A stretch of DNA of 32,066 nt, taken from positions 1 to 32,066 of IMG/VR virus record IMGVR_UViG_3300031578_000215. One strand, written 5' to 3'. Under the pieces are notes generated by a model. The model saw nothing but the letters and a program-made list of their open reading frames with translations. It did no database searches and was not told where the DNA came from. This document shows, piece by piece, positions 1 through 9,446 of this stretch (position 1 is the first letter of the stretch; each line of letters starts with the position of its first letter). The translations under genes and the position numbers were made by a program. Origin of the DNA: a virus.

Positions 1-1054
1 CATTTTCGTCAACATGATATATTTGTTTTGCTGCAAAATAGTGATTCTTAAAAGCTAATTGACCTGAACCATCTGTATAGAATATTTGATTAGCAGTCCC
101 ATCGGCTTGTGGATATTTCAATCCGTCTAAAAGCACATTGCCCGTGCCATCTGGCGTAATCGCGATGTCACCGTTGGAAACAGACACAATGCTTTTGCCG
201 TTTACATCAAGATTTCCGCCTAGTTGTGGAGATGTGTCGTCGACTACATTTGATATGCCAGGATCATCATTCTTAAAAGTTAATTGACCTAAGCCGTCGG
301 TATACATTACTTGCCCGGCGGTGCCGTCTGCTGTCGGATATGTAATTCCTGCAATAGTAATTCCTGCAAAAGTTGGCGAAGATGTAGTTGCAATATCTTG
401 AGGAGTAGTCAATGTTGGATTGCCTGCAATCCCATCACCATCAGCTACATTAATTTGATTTAATGCCCCCACAATAACTCTTGTTGCATACGTAGAAGAT
501 CCGGTTCTAGTTACAAGACCATCTGTATCCAATGCTGCTAGCGCAGTTAAATCAGTATTCAACGGTTGAGCTTTATCTTTAATGTCTTTAGCTACATGCT
601 CCGTTATTAAAGATGTTGCTTTGTCTTCTAACGTCGTGTCATTTGATATTTCATTTACAACAGAGCCAAGACCTAATTCAGCAGATACAACTTTCAAAGC
701 TCCGGTAGGGCTTAAAGTTCCCGCACCTTCAACTAAGCCATTCGGGATACTATTGTTTGTAACAATTGCATTTGCCGTTGAATAAAACCCTGATACATCT
801 CCAAGATCATCAAAATTTTCAGTATGCTCATCTATTTCTGCATCAGTCATTCTAAGCCATCTACCAGAGCCGACAGTAGGTTGAACTACTTTATCATCAT
901 CAGGTGTCGCAGTTGATAATGGATCATAACGATACATTCCTTTATTTTTTATAATAATAATTACCCCATCAGCATAAAGGGTTACATCTAGTGCTTTTAA
1001 AGTTGTCACATCCGCAACTGGTCTTTGAATAATTTGACGTTGTAAAATAGCCAT
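1..1054 (-). CDS. Tail fibre, N-terminal part (gene continues at 31543-32066 if circular)
   Basis: The frame starts at ATG 1052-1054 behind a GGAGGA ribosome site and stays open to base 1 (351 codons plus one base). The product begins MAILQRQIIQRPVADVTTL, then has low-complexity, Ser/Thr/Asp/Gly-rich sequence typical of phage fibre shafts. Two copies of a YPxADGTAxQxxYTDG-type repeat, ending GQLxFKN, lie about 75 residues apart near the left edge. Such repeats are common in phage tail fibres that bind the host surface. The leftover base joins in register to the open frame at the right edge, giving a 525-residue protein. It follows the other virion genes in the late cluster. Function as fibre or adhesin is inferred from composition and position. 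Confidence 0.8.
   Translation of the reverse strand, partial: MAILQRQIIQRPVADVTTLKALDVTLYADGVIIIIKNKGMYRYDPLSTATPDDDKVVQPTVGSGRWLRMTDAEIDEHTENFDDLGDVSGFYSTANAIVTNNSIPNGLVEGAGTLSPTGALKVVSAELGLGSVVNEISNDTTLEDKATSLITEHVAKDIKDKAQPLNTDLTALAALDTDGLVTRTGSSTYATRVIVGALNQINVADGDGIAGNPTLTTPQDIATTSSPTFAGITIAGITYPTADGTAGQVMYTDGLGQLTFKNDDPGISNVVDDTSPQLGGNLDVNGKSIVSVSNGDIAITPDGTGNVLLDGLKYPQADGTANQIFYTDGSGQLAFKNHYFAAKQIYHVDEN
44..345 (-). repeat. Two direct repeats (44-120 and 269-345) inside the tail-fibre gene
   Basis: Both copies begin with ATTCTTAAAAG on the plus strand and are offset by exactly 225 bp (75 codons). They encode the diverged repeats ending TDGLGQLTFKN and TDGSGQLAFKN. This looks like an internal duplication in a fibre shaft and could support recombination between fibre modules. 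Confidence 0.7.
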
Positions 1055-1072
1055 TTAAAATCCTCCTATGAT

Positions 1073-1243
1073 TTATTCTGTAGTCCATTTTTCTCCGAAT
1101 TCATCTTCCCATATGTCACAACCTTCATCTTGTGTTGATGTCCAATAATGAGTATATATAGGTGATGAACCTTTTTTTTCTAAACAAGTTTGCCAGAACA
1201 TAATTTCTTGTTGTAAAATATTCCTACGTTTTATATCTTCCAT
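1073..1243 (-). CDS. Small protein between fibre genes (56 aa), function unknown
   Basis: ATG 1241-1243 overlaps the stop codon of the gene before it as TAATG, which suggests translational coupling. The product starts MEDIKRRNILQQEIMFWQ and ends GCDIWEDEFGEKWTTE. It has a basic, helical N-terminus and a Trp-rich acidic C-terminus. Its place between two fibre-associated genes would suit a fibre chaperone or attachment factor, but no family was recognised. Confidence 0.65.
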   Translation of the reverse strand: MEDIKRRNILQQEIMFWQTCLEKKGSSPIYTHYWTSTQDEGCDIWEDEFGEKWTTE

Positions 1244-1563
1244 TATTGTCCGCCGTGCGCAGTTGTATACGTTACTGTAGTAGTTCTTAATGTTCCTTTT
1301 ATAACAGCCTGATATAATACTTTTTTACTTACTTCAATAACGTAATCACCATCTAATAATCCATAATAAGGGATTGTCTCACCATTTTTACCCTCAAGTA
1401 TTAAATCTCCTCCACCTCCAATATGGAACTTACAGGCATAATTAGGTAATTCTACATCTGCGGATAAAGCAGTATCGTAATTGACTTCCCATCCTACATT
1501 AGTAACTATTGAAACTTCATTAGATGGTGCATTTGGGTTTACTTGATTTTTTTGATAATTCAT
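1243..1563 (-). CDS. Small structural protein, resembles phage spike-base family (106 aa)
   Basis: The start is ATG 1561-1563 with GGAGAA eight bases upstream. The protein has a Gly-rich turn followed by alternating beta segments (HIGGGGDLILEGKNGETIPY) and a C-terminus of the kind LRTTTVTYTTAHGG. The layout GGxGDxxxxxxxGxxxxxxxxxxGxxxxxxxxVLxxxxxxGT recalls the small all-beta spike-base proteins (RCAP_rcc01079 type) found beside tail genes in many phages. That match is from memory of the pattern, not from a search. It lies between the 780-residue fibre gene and the 56-residue gene and is probably virion-associated. Confidence 0.65.
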   Translation of the reverse strand: MNYQKNQVNPNAPSNEVSIVTNVGWEVNYDTALSADVELPNYACKFHIGGGGDLILEGKNGETIPYYGLLDGDYVIEVSKKVLYQAVIKGTLRTTTVTYTTAHGGQ

Positions 1564-1575
1564 TTTAATTTCTCC

Positions 1576-3918
1576 TTAATATTTAATAAATGGAACAAGA
1601 TTATAGTTGACTGGACGTGATTCAGTTCCTCCTGTATTTTCGATTATTTTATTACCACTTGTGCCAAAAATATCTCTAAATTGTAGACCAGTAGTATGCT
1701 CAGGTCCTCCTAAACATCTAGCTCCATTAGCAATATCATAACAACTTGAAGATGTTTCACTTCCTCCCCATACTCTATGTCTATGACTTTCGAATTCATC
1801 TTGTTGAAATGAACCAACTGTTTTTTCAAAATCACTAGATAATACTCTAAAACCATGATCTGGATCTAATTGTCTAGATGACTCAGAATCCATTCTCACA
1901 AAAGCACCATTAAAATCTGGAACAGTAAAATATGCTCCAGAAAGTATAGAATCTGTCTTTTGTTGAACATTAGCAGCGGTATCAGAACCATTAAGAGCTA
2001 CTTTTAGCCCTGTTCTTCCAGAATGAACAGGATCTGTTCCTATACCATCGATTGTATACCAAACATAAAGACCACTAGTTACATTATTCTCTACAAAGAA
2101 AGATTCACCGCCACTAAGAGTAGAAGCAGCATTACAGGCTATTCTAGTTGTATGATGTCCTTCTAAAGCTTCAGCTACTAATAACGTAACATCTCGTCTA
2201 TTTGGATGAAGCGAAGATAAATCAACTCTAATTCCAGTTCGACCTCCAACTGCCGGATCTGTTCCTACATTATTTTTTGTAAACCACACATAATAATCAT
2301 CTGTTGTACTGCTGATTTCAAAATAAGTTCCAGCAGTAATACCTGCAAAATCAAGAGGCGCTATAGTATATATTTCTGGTTGAGATCCACCACCATCTTG
2401 AATTTTTGTAATAGTAAAACCAGATGTTCCAGCAGAAGCATCAGTAACATTTCCATTAGCATTATTAGTACATCTAATAATAGTTCCATTATCAAAAGTA
2501 AGAATAAAACCTAAACCATTTAACCATCCTGGATTTAAAGTTGTAATAGTAAATCCTGTATCATGATCAGCCCAATTAGTTACTGTTCCTATAAATGTAT
2601 TTGTAGCTACTAAAATATTTGTAGCAGTATCAGCCATTCTAAGAGATCGAAAACCATCATTTCCTGATCCAGTTCCTTTATAACCATATCCCCATATATT
2701 ACCTATTTTATTATATAATCTGTTATAAGTTACTACATCATCAGTTTCACTAATTGTATCGAATGTAGCATAAGAAGAGCTATCACAAGATAAATATCCA
2801 TATGGTCTTATATTATGAGCAAAAAGCTTTATATGCCCTACAATACCAGTATCTACTGCAATAGTTTTATTGCTTGTAATAATTAAAGGCAATCCAACAT
2901 CATCATTAGTTAAATCTGGTAATTCTATAGCTTTTTTCTCAACTGCAGACATTTCGTAGGTTTTATAATTAAATTCAATTAATTCCTCACCTTTATTTAA
3001 TTGGAAATTAGCAATATCTACTGTACTTACTTGATTTAATGGAAGCCTTATTCCAGCATATAAAGCATCATCATTATTTGTACCTAATACTTTCCCATTG
3101 ATTGCTGGAATAACTATAGTCAATGTAACTCTAGCCCAATTAACCCCAAGACTTTCAATAGTTAAAGTTTCTACATTTCCGCTTGGCGATCCTCCAGTTC
3201 CAAAATGCTGAATAAGAGCCACCTGAATAGATGAACTTGTTGAGCTTCGAGCAAAGAAACTGATAGTAACAGTTTCACCTGAAAGAGTTTCTACACCTGT
3301 AATTCTTAACGCAATATCTTTATAAGATTCTCCAGCTCCTCCAACTCCAGTACAATTATATCTTAAATAATATTTTGGATTCTCAGGAACATCTGTCTGA
3401 CCAACTATAAATTCAGGAAATGAAATAGTATTAATAGCATTAGTATTATTTCTTCTAAATACCCAATGATCTGCTGCTATATCAAAATCATTCGGATGAG
3501 CAACTAAATAATCATTATCGAATGCTGTTTTATAATGAAATCTAAATTGAGGATTTAAAAAATAATTTGTAGGATCGAATTCTGTAACAACAGGAGCGTC
3601 ATCACCAGAGGATGGATAATTATCTATACTTTTTACTAAAGTAGTATCAGATTTACGAACTTCTATATAGTATGGCTCATCATCTGCGTAATAAATAGCC
3701 CCTATAGATCCAACAGAGTCCAATGTATGGGGGTTGTCCCATTCAGGTGGTTCAGTAGCATGTGGTGTAATAACGTCCGTTAAATAGGTTGCTTTGTGCG
3801 TAGAATGATCTGTCGCCTTAAACCATTCGATTGTTCCACCGATTAAAGGTGCTCCTGTTACTGGATCGAAAAAATAATTAATAAATTGCGGTTGTATTGT
3901 ATAATTTACTAAAGCCAT
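1576..3918 (-). CDS. Tail fibre/spike with C-terminal collar-type domain (780 aa)
   Basis: The start at 3918 overlaps the preceding stop (TAATG) behind GGAGGA. Residues 1-110 look like the head-binding start of phage spikes (FFDPVTGAPLIGGTIEWF, then NPHTLDSVGSIGAIYYADD). The middle is beta-rich. Near residues 530-650 two similar segments occur (YVWFTKNNVGTDP and YVWYTIDGIGTDP, each followed by GRTG), an internal duplication. The C-terminus has the collar or tip pattern: GAFVRMD, then FQQDEFESHRHRVWGG and finally ESRPVNYNLVPFIKY. The SHxH and RPxN motifs are typical of phage tail-collar fibres. The protein is the likely receptor-binding adhesin, since no P22-like endorhamnosidase spike is seen. 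Confidence 0.85.
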   Translation of the reverse strand: MALVNYTIQPQFINYFFDPVTGAPLIGGTIEWFKATDHSTHKATYLTDVITPHATEPPEWDNPHTLDSVGSIGAIYYADDEPYYIEVRKSDTTLVKSIDNYPSSGDDAPVVTEFDPTNYFLNPQFRFHYKTAFDNDYLVAHPNDFDIAADHWVFRRNNTNAINTISFPEFIVGQTDVPENPKYYLRYNCTGVGGAGESYKDIALRITGVETLSGETVTISFFARSSTSSSIQVALIQHFGTGGSPSGNVETLTIESLGVNWARVTLTIVIPAINGKVLGTNNDDALYAGIRLPLNQVSTVDIANFQLNKGEELIEFNYKTYEMSAVEKKAIELPDLTNDDVGLPLIITSNKTIAVDTGIVGHIKLFAHNIRPYGYLSCDSSSYATFDTISETDDVVTYNRLYNKIGNIWGYGYKGTGSGNDGFRSLRMADTATNILVATNTFIGTVTNWADHDTGFTITTLNPGWLNGLGFILTFDNGTIIRCTNNANGNVTDASAGTSGFTITKIQDGGGSQPEIYTIAPLDFAGITAGTYFEISSTTDDYYVWFTKNNVGTDPAVGGRTGIRVDLSSLHPNRRDVTLLVAEALEGHHTTRIACNAASTLSGGESFFVENNVTSGLYVWYTIDGIGTDPVHSGRTGLKVALNGSDTAANVQQKTDSILSGAYFTVPDFNGAFVRMDSESSRQLDPDHGFRVLSSDFEKTVGSFQQDEFESHRHRVWGGSETSSSCYDIANGARCLGGPEHTTGLQFRDIFGTSGNKIIENTGGTESRPVNYNLVPFIKY

Positions 3919-5660
3919 TAGCTTTGTCCTCCTTGTCCATACCCTCTAATAAGTAATGATCTTAATGTTGGAGATGTTACTGCTTGTGCACCAACTCCGG
4001 CTAATTTGCCACCAACTCCAGCCCCTAATCTTTGAAGATAAGGATAAGCTAAGAGCAAAGTTCCAATATCAGGATGTCCACCTAATATTCCAGCTAACCC
4101 TCCAACTGTTCTGGCTGATTCAAATCCTCTTTGAACAGGAGCTTTTTTTGTTGGCTCTTTAAATAAGCTTGGATTTTTTTCATGTAATTTCGAATATGAA
4201 TCTAACAACTGCTTATCATCTTTATTAAACAGAGCATTTTTTTGATTTTCTCCTAACTTATTGTATTGAGATAATATTTTTGCAGGATCTCCTTCTTGAT
4301 TTCTTAAATAATGATAAGCAACAAGATCTTTAGATTCTTCGTCAGGCATCATGTGTTTTAAATTATTTAATAATTCAACAGGATCTTTTTGTTTAGAAGG
4401 TCTTAAATATTCCTCTACCATTCCTGAAATAGGTTTTCCTTTTGCATATCGATTATAGAATGGAGATTTATTTTTTGTTCCACCTGGAACCTTTTTAAAA
4501 GGAAGCAATTCATCTTTATATCTTTGATCTGCTGTTTCCCATAAATTTTTTATTTCTGGATCTTCTCCTAAAGAATCTGATAATGTATCTTTAAGAGCAT
4601 CTTTTGCCTCCATAGCTATATGACGTCTTTGATCATCATATTTAAATCGTCCAATATCTTTATTTAACCGTCTTTTAGCTAAATCAACTTTATCGAAAGT
4701 AGGAGTTTTAAGTTTTAACCATTTATTGAGATAATTCATGGTTTTGATTTGATCCTCATCTAATTCTTCATCTCCATCGAAAAGACCTCCTTCTTCCATT
4801 TCTTTTTGTTTAATTTTATCCATTTTATCCATATAAGGTTGTTGATTTATCTTAAGTCCTTGTTCTTGAGCCATTTTTGTTGGTGTTTCATAAGCTGTAT
4901 GAATACTTTGTTCAGGCTGTACCCATCTTGCTGTTTCAATTTCAGGTTTTCCTTCTAATTCTTCAAAATGTTGAGAAGCTCTATCAAAAATATCTTGAGC
5001 ACTTGTTTCTTTAGTGCTAGATCCTCTTAATTTATCTAACATTGAATCTAATGCTGCTTTTGATCGAGGATAGACAACTTCAGCTCTTTGCATTGCTTTT
5101 TGAGCAGCTTTAGATAATCCTCTACCGACACCATGCAAAACTGTGCCTGTAACACCTCCCACTAAAGCTCCTCTTCCTGGAGTTGTTGGAGCTTGTCCAG
5201 CCCCATAAACACCTCCTATTGCTGCTTGTTCTGCTGCTGGTGCTATCTTTCCAGCCAAAGGTGCAAGTCTTTCAGCAAGACCAAGAGGAGCCATAGCTTC
5301 TGCAGTTCCTGCATAACCAAGCCCTCCACCAGCTAAAGTTCCTATTTTTCCAGCTAATGTTTCTTGTCCTGGAGCCCTAGGTAATTGCGGAGCAGCTTGA
5401 GGTTGTTTTCCCATAAGACCTCTTACAACATTAATTGGAAGCATTGTCACATTTGCTATTTGTTGAGCTAATTCTTGACCTGCTGCTGCTGGCATTGCTA
5501 CTGGTGCGCTTGTTAATATCTTGCTTAAAAGCCCTTGTCTATCAGGAGTTATTCCAGGCTGAGGTTGAGCTTGTGCAGCTAATAAATTAATTGGTTGTGC
5601 CTCTGTTACTGGTTCAATAGGAGTTTGTAAATCTTCTTTTGTAAGTAGCATTTCAGGCAT
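3918..5660 (-). CDS. Candidate DNA-ejection (internal virion) protein, 580 aa
   Basis: The start at 5660 is coupled to the previous stop (TAATG) with GGAGGAC upstream. Residues 105-180 are Gly/Ala-rich and hydrophobic, with small-residue packing like membrane-active segments. Residues 190-480 are charged and helical, and the last 70 residues are again Gly/Ala-rich. No enzyme motif was recognised. In P22 the last gene of the ejection set (gp16) lies at this place, after gp7 and gp20, and such proteins leave the capsid and form a channel across the envelope. The role is inferred from position and composition. Confidence 0.7.
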   Translation of the reverse strand: MPEMLLTKEDLQTPIEPVTEAQPINLLAAQAQPQPGITPDRQGLLSKILTSAPVAMPAAAGQELAQQIANVTMLPINVVRGLMGKQPQAAPQLPRAPGQETLAGKIGTLAGGGLGYAGTAEAMAPLGLAERLAPLAGKIAPAAEQAAIGGVYGAGQAPTTPGRGALVGGVTGTVLHGVGRGLSKAAQKAMQRAEVVYPRSKAALDSMLDKLRGSSTKETSAQDIFDRASQHFEELEGKPEIETARWVQPEQSIHTAYETPTKMAQEQGLKINQQPYMDKMDKIKQKEMEEGGLFDGDEELDEDQIKTMNYLNKWLKLKTPTFDKVDLAKRRLNKDIGRFKYDDQRRHIAMEAKDALKDTLSDSLGEDPEIKNLWETADQRYKDELLPFKKVPGGTKNKSPFYNRYAKGKPISGMVEEYLRPSKQKDPVELLNNLKHMMPDEESKDLVAYHYLRNQEGDPAKILSQYNKLGENQKNALFNKDDKQLLDSYSKLHEKNPSLFKEPTKKAPVQRGFESARTVGGLAGILGGHPDIGTLLLAYPYLQRLGAGVGGKLAGVGAQAVTSPTLRSLLIRGYGQGGQS

Positions 5661-6931
5661 TATTGTCCTCCATGTTTTTGTCTTAATCTGCGAATCACTT
5701 CATCCGGAGAAATTCCAAGTTGTTTAGCTGTATGATCTATATTTTCTTGAGTAGAACCAGGAACATTAGCGAGAATTAAGCCTTTTTTATATTGAAATCC
5801 TTTTTCAAATTTTTCTTCACCTACTATTCCGCCTTTAACTCTTGCTAAAGAACCATCATGATAATGTTGTAAATATTCTTTTAATTTATTCCATCTTTGA
5901 AGAGCAAGTTGAGGATTATTATTTAAAACATTATCAACACCTTGACTCATGTTTGCTACTGCATCAGCTATATATTTTTCTACATATCCTTCTCTTACAG
6001 AAGTAGCCATACTTTGTCTTAATGTATCTGTAATAAATTTATGTGTTTGTTTTGAAAAAGTTTGATAATCATCAAATCTCTTTTTTCTATCTCCTGTTAA
6101 TAATCCTGCTGCATTAGCTGCTTGATCATTTCTAAATGCTAAACCTCCAGCAGTTCCCGAATAAGCCATAACTGGAGAAATATCTTGTTTTTTTATTTCA
6201 GATAAAATCGAACCTGAATATGCAGCCCTATTTCTAGCTGTTTCATCAGATGTTTCTTTTTCTAATTGACTGCCTGTTTGTGCAGCCATTTCGCCAAATT
6301 GTTGTTGTTCTTCAGGTGTTGTATGTGATTGAACGGCTGGAGTTTGAGTTAATGCCGCTGCGACTGGATGTTGAACTGTTTTAGGAGTTTGTAATCCAGT
6401 AGCAGGAGATTGCCCTGCTGCTAATTCTTGACCTGTATCTGTAGTTATACCTAATTGTTCTTTTTCTTGTGGGCTCATTTGAGGCAAAATACTATCTAAA
6501 AAGCTTCTATCTCCAGCTGCTGCTCGTTGTTGAGCTTGTTTTACCATTTGTAATTTAGTCGCTGAAGGAAGATAAGACCATGTTCCTCTTTGTTGTAAAC
6601 TTGCTGTTTGAGCTTTTCTATAAGCTTCACCGGCATCCCAATCTTCTTTTGTAACTTGAAATGGTTGCCCAGTCATCATACTCCTAACTTTTGCTCTATT
6701 TACCGCTAATGCTGGTGCTCCTGTTATTCCAGACATTCCCAATAAAGGATCTTGCGCTTTTGCTTGAGCTAATTGAGCTTGAGCTTGAGTTAATCCTAAT
6801 TTTGCTTGTTCTTCAGGTTGAAGATAAGGCATTAATAAGGATTGTTGTCTTATTTTTTGTGCATGCTCCATTAGACCAGGAATTATTCCTGCTCCTGTTG
6901 CCGCAGCTTGTGGATCAAAAAATATAGCCAT
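5660..6931 (-). CDS. Candidate internal virion/ejection protein, Gln/Ala-rich (423 aa)
   Basis: The ATG at 6931 has a weak AAGGA nine bases upstream. The product is rich in Gln and Ala, with long helical runs (QAQAQLAQAKAQ near residue 50, and a Q/T/P linker at about residues 180-235), then a charged helical C-terminal half. It has no membrane segment or catalytic motif. It is the middle of three consecutive genes between the tail-hub genes and the fibres, the position of gp20 in P22, so a role in DNA ejection is likely but unproven. Confidence 0.7.
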   Translation of the reverse strand: MAIFFDPQAAATGAGIIPGLMEHAQKIRQQSLLMPYLQPEEQAKLGLTQAQAQLAQAKAQDPLLGMSGITGAPALAVNRAKVRSMMTGQPFQVTKEDWDAGEAYRKAQTASLQQRGTWSYLPSATKLQMVKQAQQRAAAGDRSFLDSILPQMSPQEKEQLGITTDTGQELAAGQSPATGLQTPKTVQHPVAAALTQTPAVQSHTTPEEQQQFGEMAAQTGSQLEKETSDETARNRAAYSGSILSEIKKQDISPVMAYSGTAGGLAFRNDQAANAAGLLTGDRKKRFDDYQTFSKQTHKFITDTLRQSMATSVREGYVEKYIADAVANMSQGVDNVLNNNPQLALQRWNKLKEYLQHYHDGSLARVKGGIVGEEKFEKGFQYKKGLILANVPGSTQENIDHTAKQLGISPDEVIRRLRQKHGGQ

Positions 6932-6941
6932 AACATTATCC

Positions 6942-7601
6942 TTATAAGAAAAGTCCTAAAGCACCACCCAAAGCACCACCTAAAAGACCTCCCATTCCAG
7001 ATGCAGATTGTGCTTGTCTTTGAGCAGCTAAAGCCTGTGCATTTGCAAGAGCTTCTGATAATCCACCAACTTGTTGTCCAGCCTGCATTCCAAGCCCAGC
7101 CATCTGTCCAGCAGCTCCATAACCCATTTGACCAAGACCACCCATACCACCAAGATATGTTTGACCCATACCTAAAACATTATTTAAATATTGCTGCATA
7201 TCTTGAGAACTAAGACCTTGTGAATATTGCAATACATCTTTAGCCTCTTGACCGCTTCCAGCAAGACCTTGAGCGCCCATTACATTTTGTAATTGCCCCA
7301 GTCCTTGTTGTTCTTGAAATTGCGCTGCTGGTGATTGTTGATATCCAGACATTATTTGTGAATATAATTGAGTAGGATCTTTATAAGCACCTAAGGCACT
7401 CATATAATCTCCTAAAGCACCTCTACCAGCTTGCTCATATGGGCTTAATTGTCCTATTCCTTGTTGATACATTTGTTTAATATAATCTTCTGCACCACTT
7501 AAAGTTTTCTCTCCTCCTCCAGTATAATCACTAGGACCTCCTAAAATAGATCCTAAAAAAGACCCCAAACCTCCTCCTAAACCTGCTCCTATTTCGAACA
7601 T
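6942..7601 (-). CDS. DNA-transfer/ejection protein, Gly/Gln-rich (219 aa)
   Basis: ATG 7599-7601 lies behind GAGGTG. The N-terminus (GLGGGLGSFLGSILGG) and C-terminus (GGLLGGALGGALGLFL) are glycine-rich hydrophobic helices. Between them is the pattern GIGQLSPYEQAGRGAL, then SPAAQFQEQQGLGQL and SQDMQQYLNNVLGMGQ. This set of motifs recurs in podovirus DNA-transfer proteins that are packaged in the capsid and injected. The Gly-helix ends suit insertion into membranes. It is the first of the three ejection-type genes. Confidence 0.8.
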   Translation of the reverse strand: MFEIGAGLGGGLGSFLGSILGGPSDYTGGGEKTLSGAEDYIKQMYQQGIGQLSPYEQAGRGALGDYMSALGAYKDPTQLYSQIMSGYQQSPAAQFQEQQGLGQLQNVMGAQGLAGSGQEAKDVLQYSQGLSSQDMQQYLNNVLGMGQTYLGGMGGLGQMGYGAAGQMAGLGMQAGQQVGGLSEALANAQALAAQRQAQSASGMGGLLGGALGGALGLFL

Positions 7602-7609
7602 AATTCACC

Positions 7610-8023
7610 TCAATTATTACTTCTATAATTTTCAATCCACATTTCTCTACTTTTGTTGTAATGTAGAGTTATTGTGTCACCTAATCCCATTTCGAATGAA
7701 CTGCTACCTTGTAATTGCAGTCCATTCCCATCTATTACTTTAATTATATTTGTATCGCTCATGCCTTCTAAAGTAATCTTTTGCCCATCGAATCCAGTAA
7801 CAATTTGCGGATTTGACGTTAATTCTGTAGTTCCTGCGCTAGATCCTTGAATTCTCATATTAGTTGATGTTGCTGGTATCTGAGAGCTTGCAGATAAATC
7901 CAAAGTCTGAGAGGGAGGGGTTCCATAATTAACTTTACTAGTTAATTGTGTAAACCATCTGCTCCAGTTTGGATTAACCGCTAATTTCTCAGCAATATTG
8001 TCTAATGGTCTATCTTGTAACAT
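7610..8023 (-). CDS. Small virion protein at the tail-needle position (137 aa)
   Basis: The start at 8023 overlaps the stop of the gp10-like gene (TAATG). Residues 1-40 are helical (NPNWSRWFTQLTSKVNYG). The rest is a repetitive beta region with phrases such as GQKITLEGMSDTN and VIDGNGLQLQGSS, ending in a typical MWIEN close. Similar beta modules occur in phage tail tips. In P22 the gene after gp10 encodes the needle gp26 that plugs the tail. Here the position matches but the sequence is not the long coiled coil of gp26, so the functional match is only a guess. Confidence 0.65.
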   Translation of the reverse strand: MLQDRPLDNIAEKLAVNPNWSRWFTQLTSKVNYGTPPSQTLDLSASSQIPATSTNMRIQGSSAGTTELTSNPQIVTGFDGQKITLEGMSDTNIIKVIDGNGLQLQGSSSFEMGLGDTITLHYNKSREMWIENYRSNN

Positions 8024-9444
8024 TATTCATGTCCTACAGTTAAAGCACATCCCAATAATATAAATGGGATATTGTTATAATTTTCTATTCTTAATGTAGT
8101 CAAATGGCTATACCCAAGGTTAAAAAATCTTACTTCTGTATTCCTTTTACCCATCTTTCCCATAGATTGGCTTAGTTGGTTTCCATAGCTTATTCCAGCA
8201 TCTCTAGAAACTTCTAGCATCAAAATAGGATTTTCATCTTTACCAAATTCAAGACCTACACCACTTTTCACATCGAATCTAATTTCGTGTAGTGTGTGAT
8301 TTTTATATGTTGGTAAAGAAAAAACCCCTACTTCACGCATTTTCTTTATTGATGTACCGTCATCATCATAAATCTGATCTGAAAGTTCTAAAATCTTGCT
8401 ACTATTAAAAGGTAAGACATAATGCCTATCGTTATAATAAAAATATGCTTCTGGTAACCATCTATCTTTATCTTTATATGCGACTTGTGACCACATATTA
8501 GTATTTATGCAATACATCCATGAACGATTATCACTAGTAAAATTAATAACATAGAAGATATACCCATAATCATTCTTAAACATAAATGATGTAGCATCTT
8601 CATAATCTTCATAAATACTAAATTCTTGTTCTAAAGCTTGATTACTTATAGTTATTGGATCACTTCCTTTTGTTAAGACGACAGAAAGCTGACCAGTTCT
8701 AGTTCTTGCGAGCCAGATAGCATATTCAAAATTAATAGATATACTTCCAGCAGCAGCACACCCATAATCTAATGTTTGTGTGCTTTCCCTACTAAATGGA
8801 AAAGCCTGTCCAGACTCATACCAAACTTCAACAGAACGATTTCCAAAAAGATATAACAGACCTTTTAATCGTCCTAATCCAACAAAAATATCTGGATAAG
8901 ATGTTATTTGCGCTCTATCTAATGTATTCCACGATGTCGCATCATTTATGCCTGAAATACCCCATTGACTGCTATTGCTTTGTGCAACAATAAATCTTTG
9001 AGCTAAGACTGTGACATCTATGGGATTAGAAAAAAAACCTCCTGATGTTATTTTGCTAAAAGCACTTGTATCTTTTTCATAAACCCAGCCCCCTTTCCCG
9101 TCAACAAACATCAGTTGACTGCCATTATCTTCTATTCCAACATATCCTGTATTTGTAAGAATTGTTCCAATATTTACAATATTGAAGGAATTGTCCAAGG
9201 AATAGATGGTGTCCTCTATAACAACAAATACTTTATTATCAAATACATGCGCAGCTCTTCCTCTACCAGTTACAGCAAGTTCTTTTATCTCTTTTAATCC
9301 AGGTCTAGTAAAAAAAGCCTTGCCATTTTTTCCCTGAATATCAATAGCAACATACATATTTAATGTACGTTTCGGATCGAACTCATCAAAACCATGTCTT
9401 GAATAACCTCCTATAATATCTAAATTTTTAGTTTCTATAGCCAT
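8023..9444 (-). CDS. P22 gp10-like tail hub / packaged-DNA stabilisation protein (473 aa)
   Basis: The length is nearly that of P22 gp10 (472). The N-terminus NLDIIGGYSRHGFDEFDPKR, the phrase FFTRPGLKEI, and the beta-propeller-like segment with FGNRSVEVWY and AIWLARTRTGQL follow the gp10 family pattern. In P22 gp10 forms the hexameric hub below gp4 that holds packaged DNA in and anchors the spikes and needle. The gene directly follows the gp4-like gene (2 bp apart), the same order as in P22. The ribosome site is weak, so coupling with gp4 translation is likely. Confidence 0.88.
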   Translation of the reverse strand: MAIETKNLDIIGGYSRHGFDEFDPKRTLNMYVAIDIQGKNGKAFFTRPGLKEIKELAVTGRGRAAHVFDNKVFVVIEDTIYSLDNSFNIVNIGTILTNTGYVGIEDNGSQLMFVDGKGGWVYEKDTSAFSKITSGGFFSNPIDVTVLAQRFIVAQSNSSQWGISGINDATSWNTLDRAQITSYPDIFVGLGRLKGLLYLFGNRSVEVWYESGQAFPFSRESTQTLDYGCAAAGSISINFEYAIWLARTRTGQLSVVLTKGSDPITISNQALEQEFSIYEDYEDATSFMFKNDYGYIFYVINFTSDNRSWMYCINTNMWSQVAYKDKDRWLPEAYFYYNDRHYVLPFNSSKILELSDQIYDDDGTSIKKMREVGVFSLPTYKNHTLHEIRFDVKSGVGLEFGKDENPILMLEVSRDAGISYGNQLSQSMGKMGKRNTEVRFFNLGYSHLTTLRIENYNNIPFILLGCALTVGHE

Positions 9445-9446
9445 TG

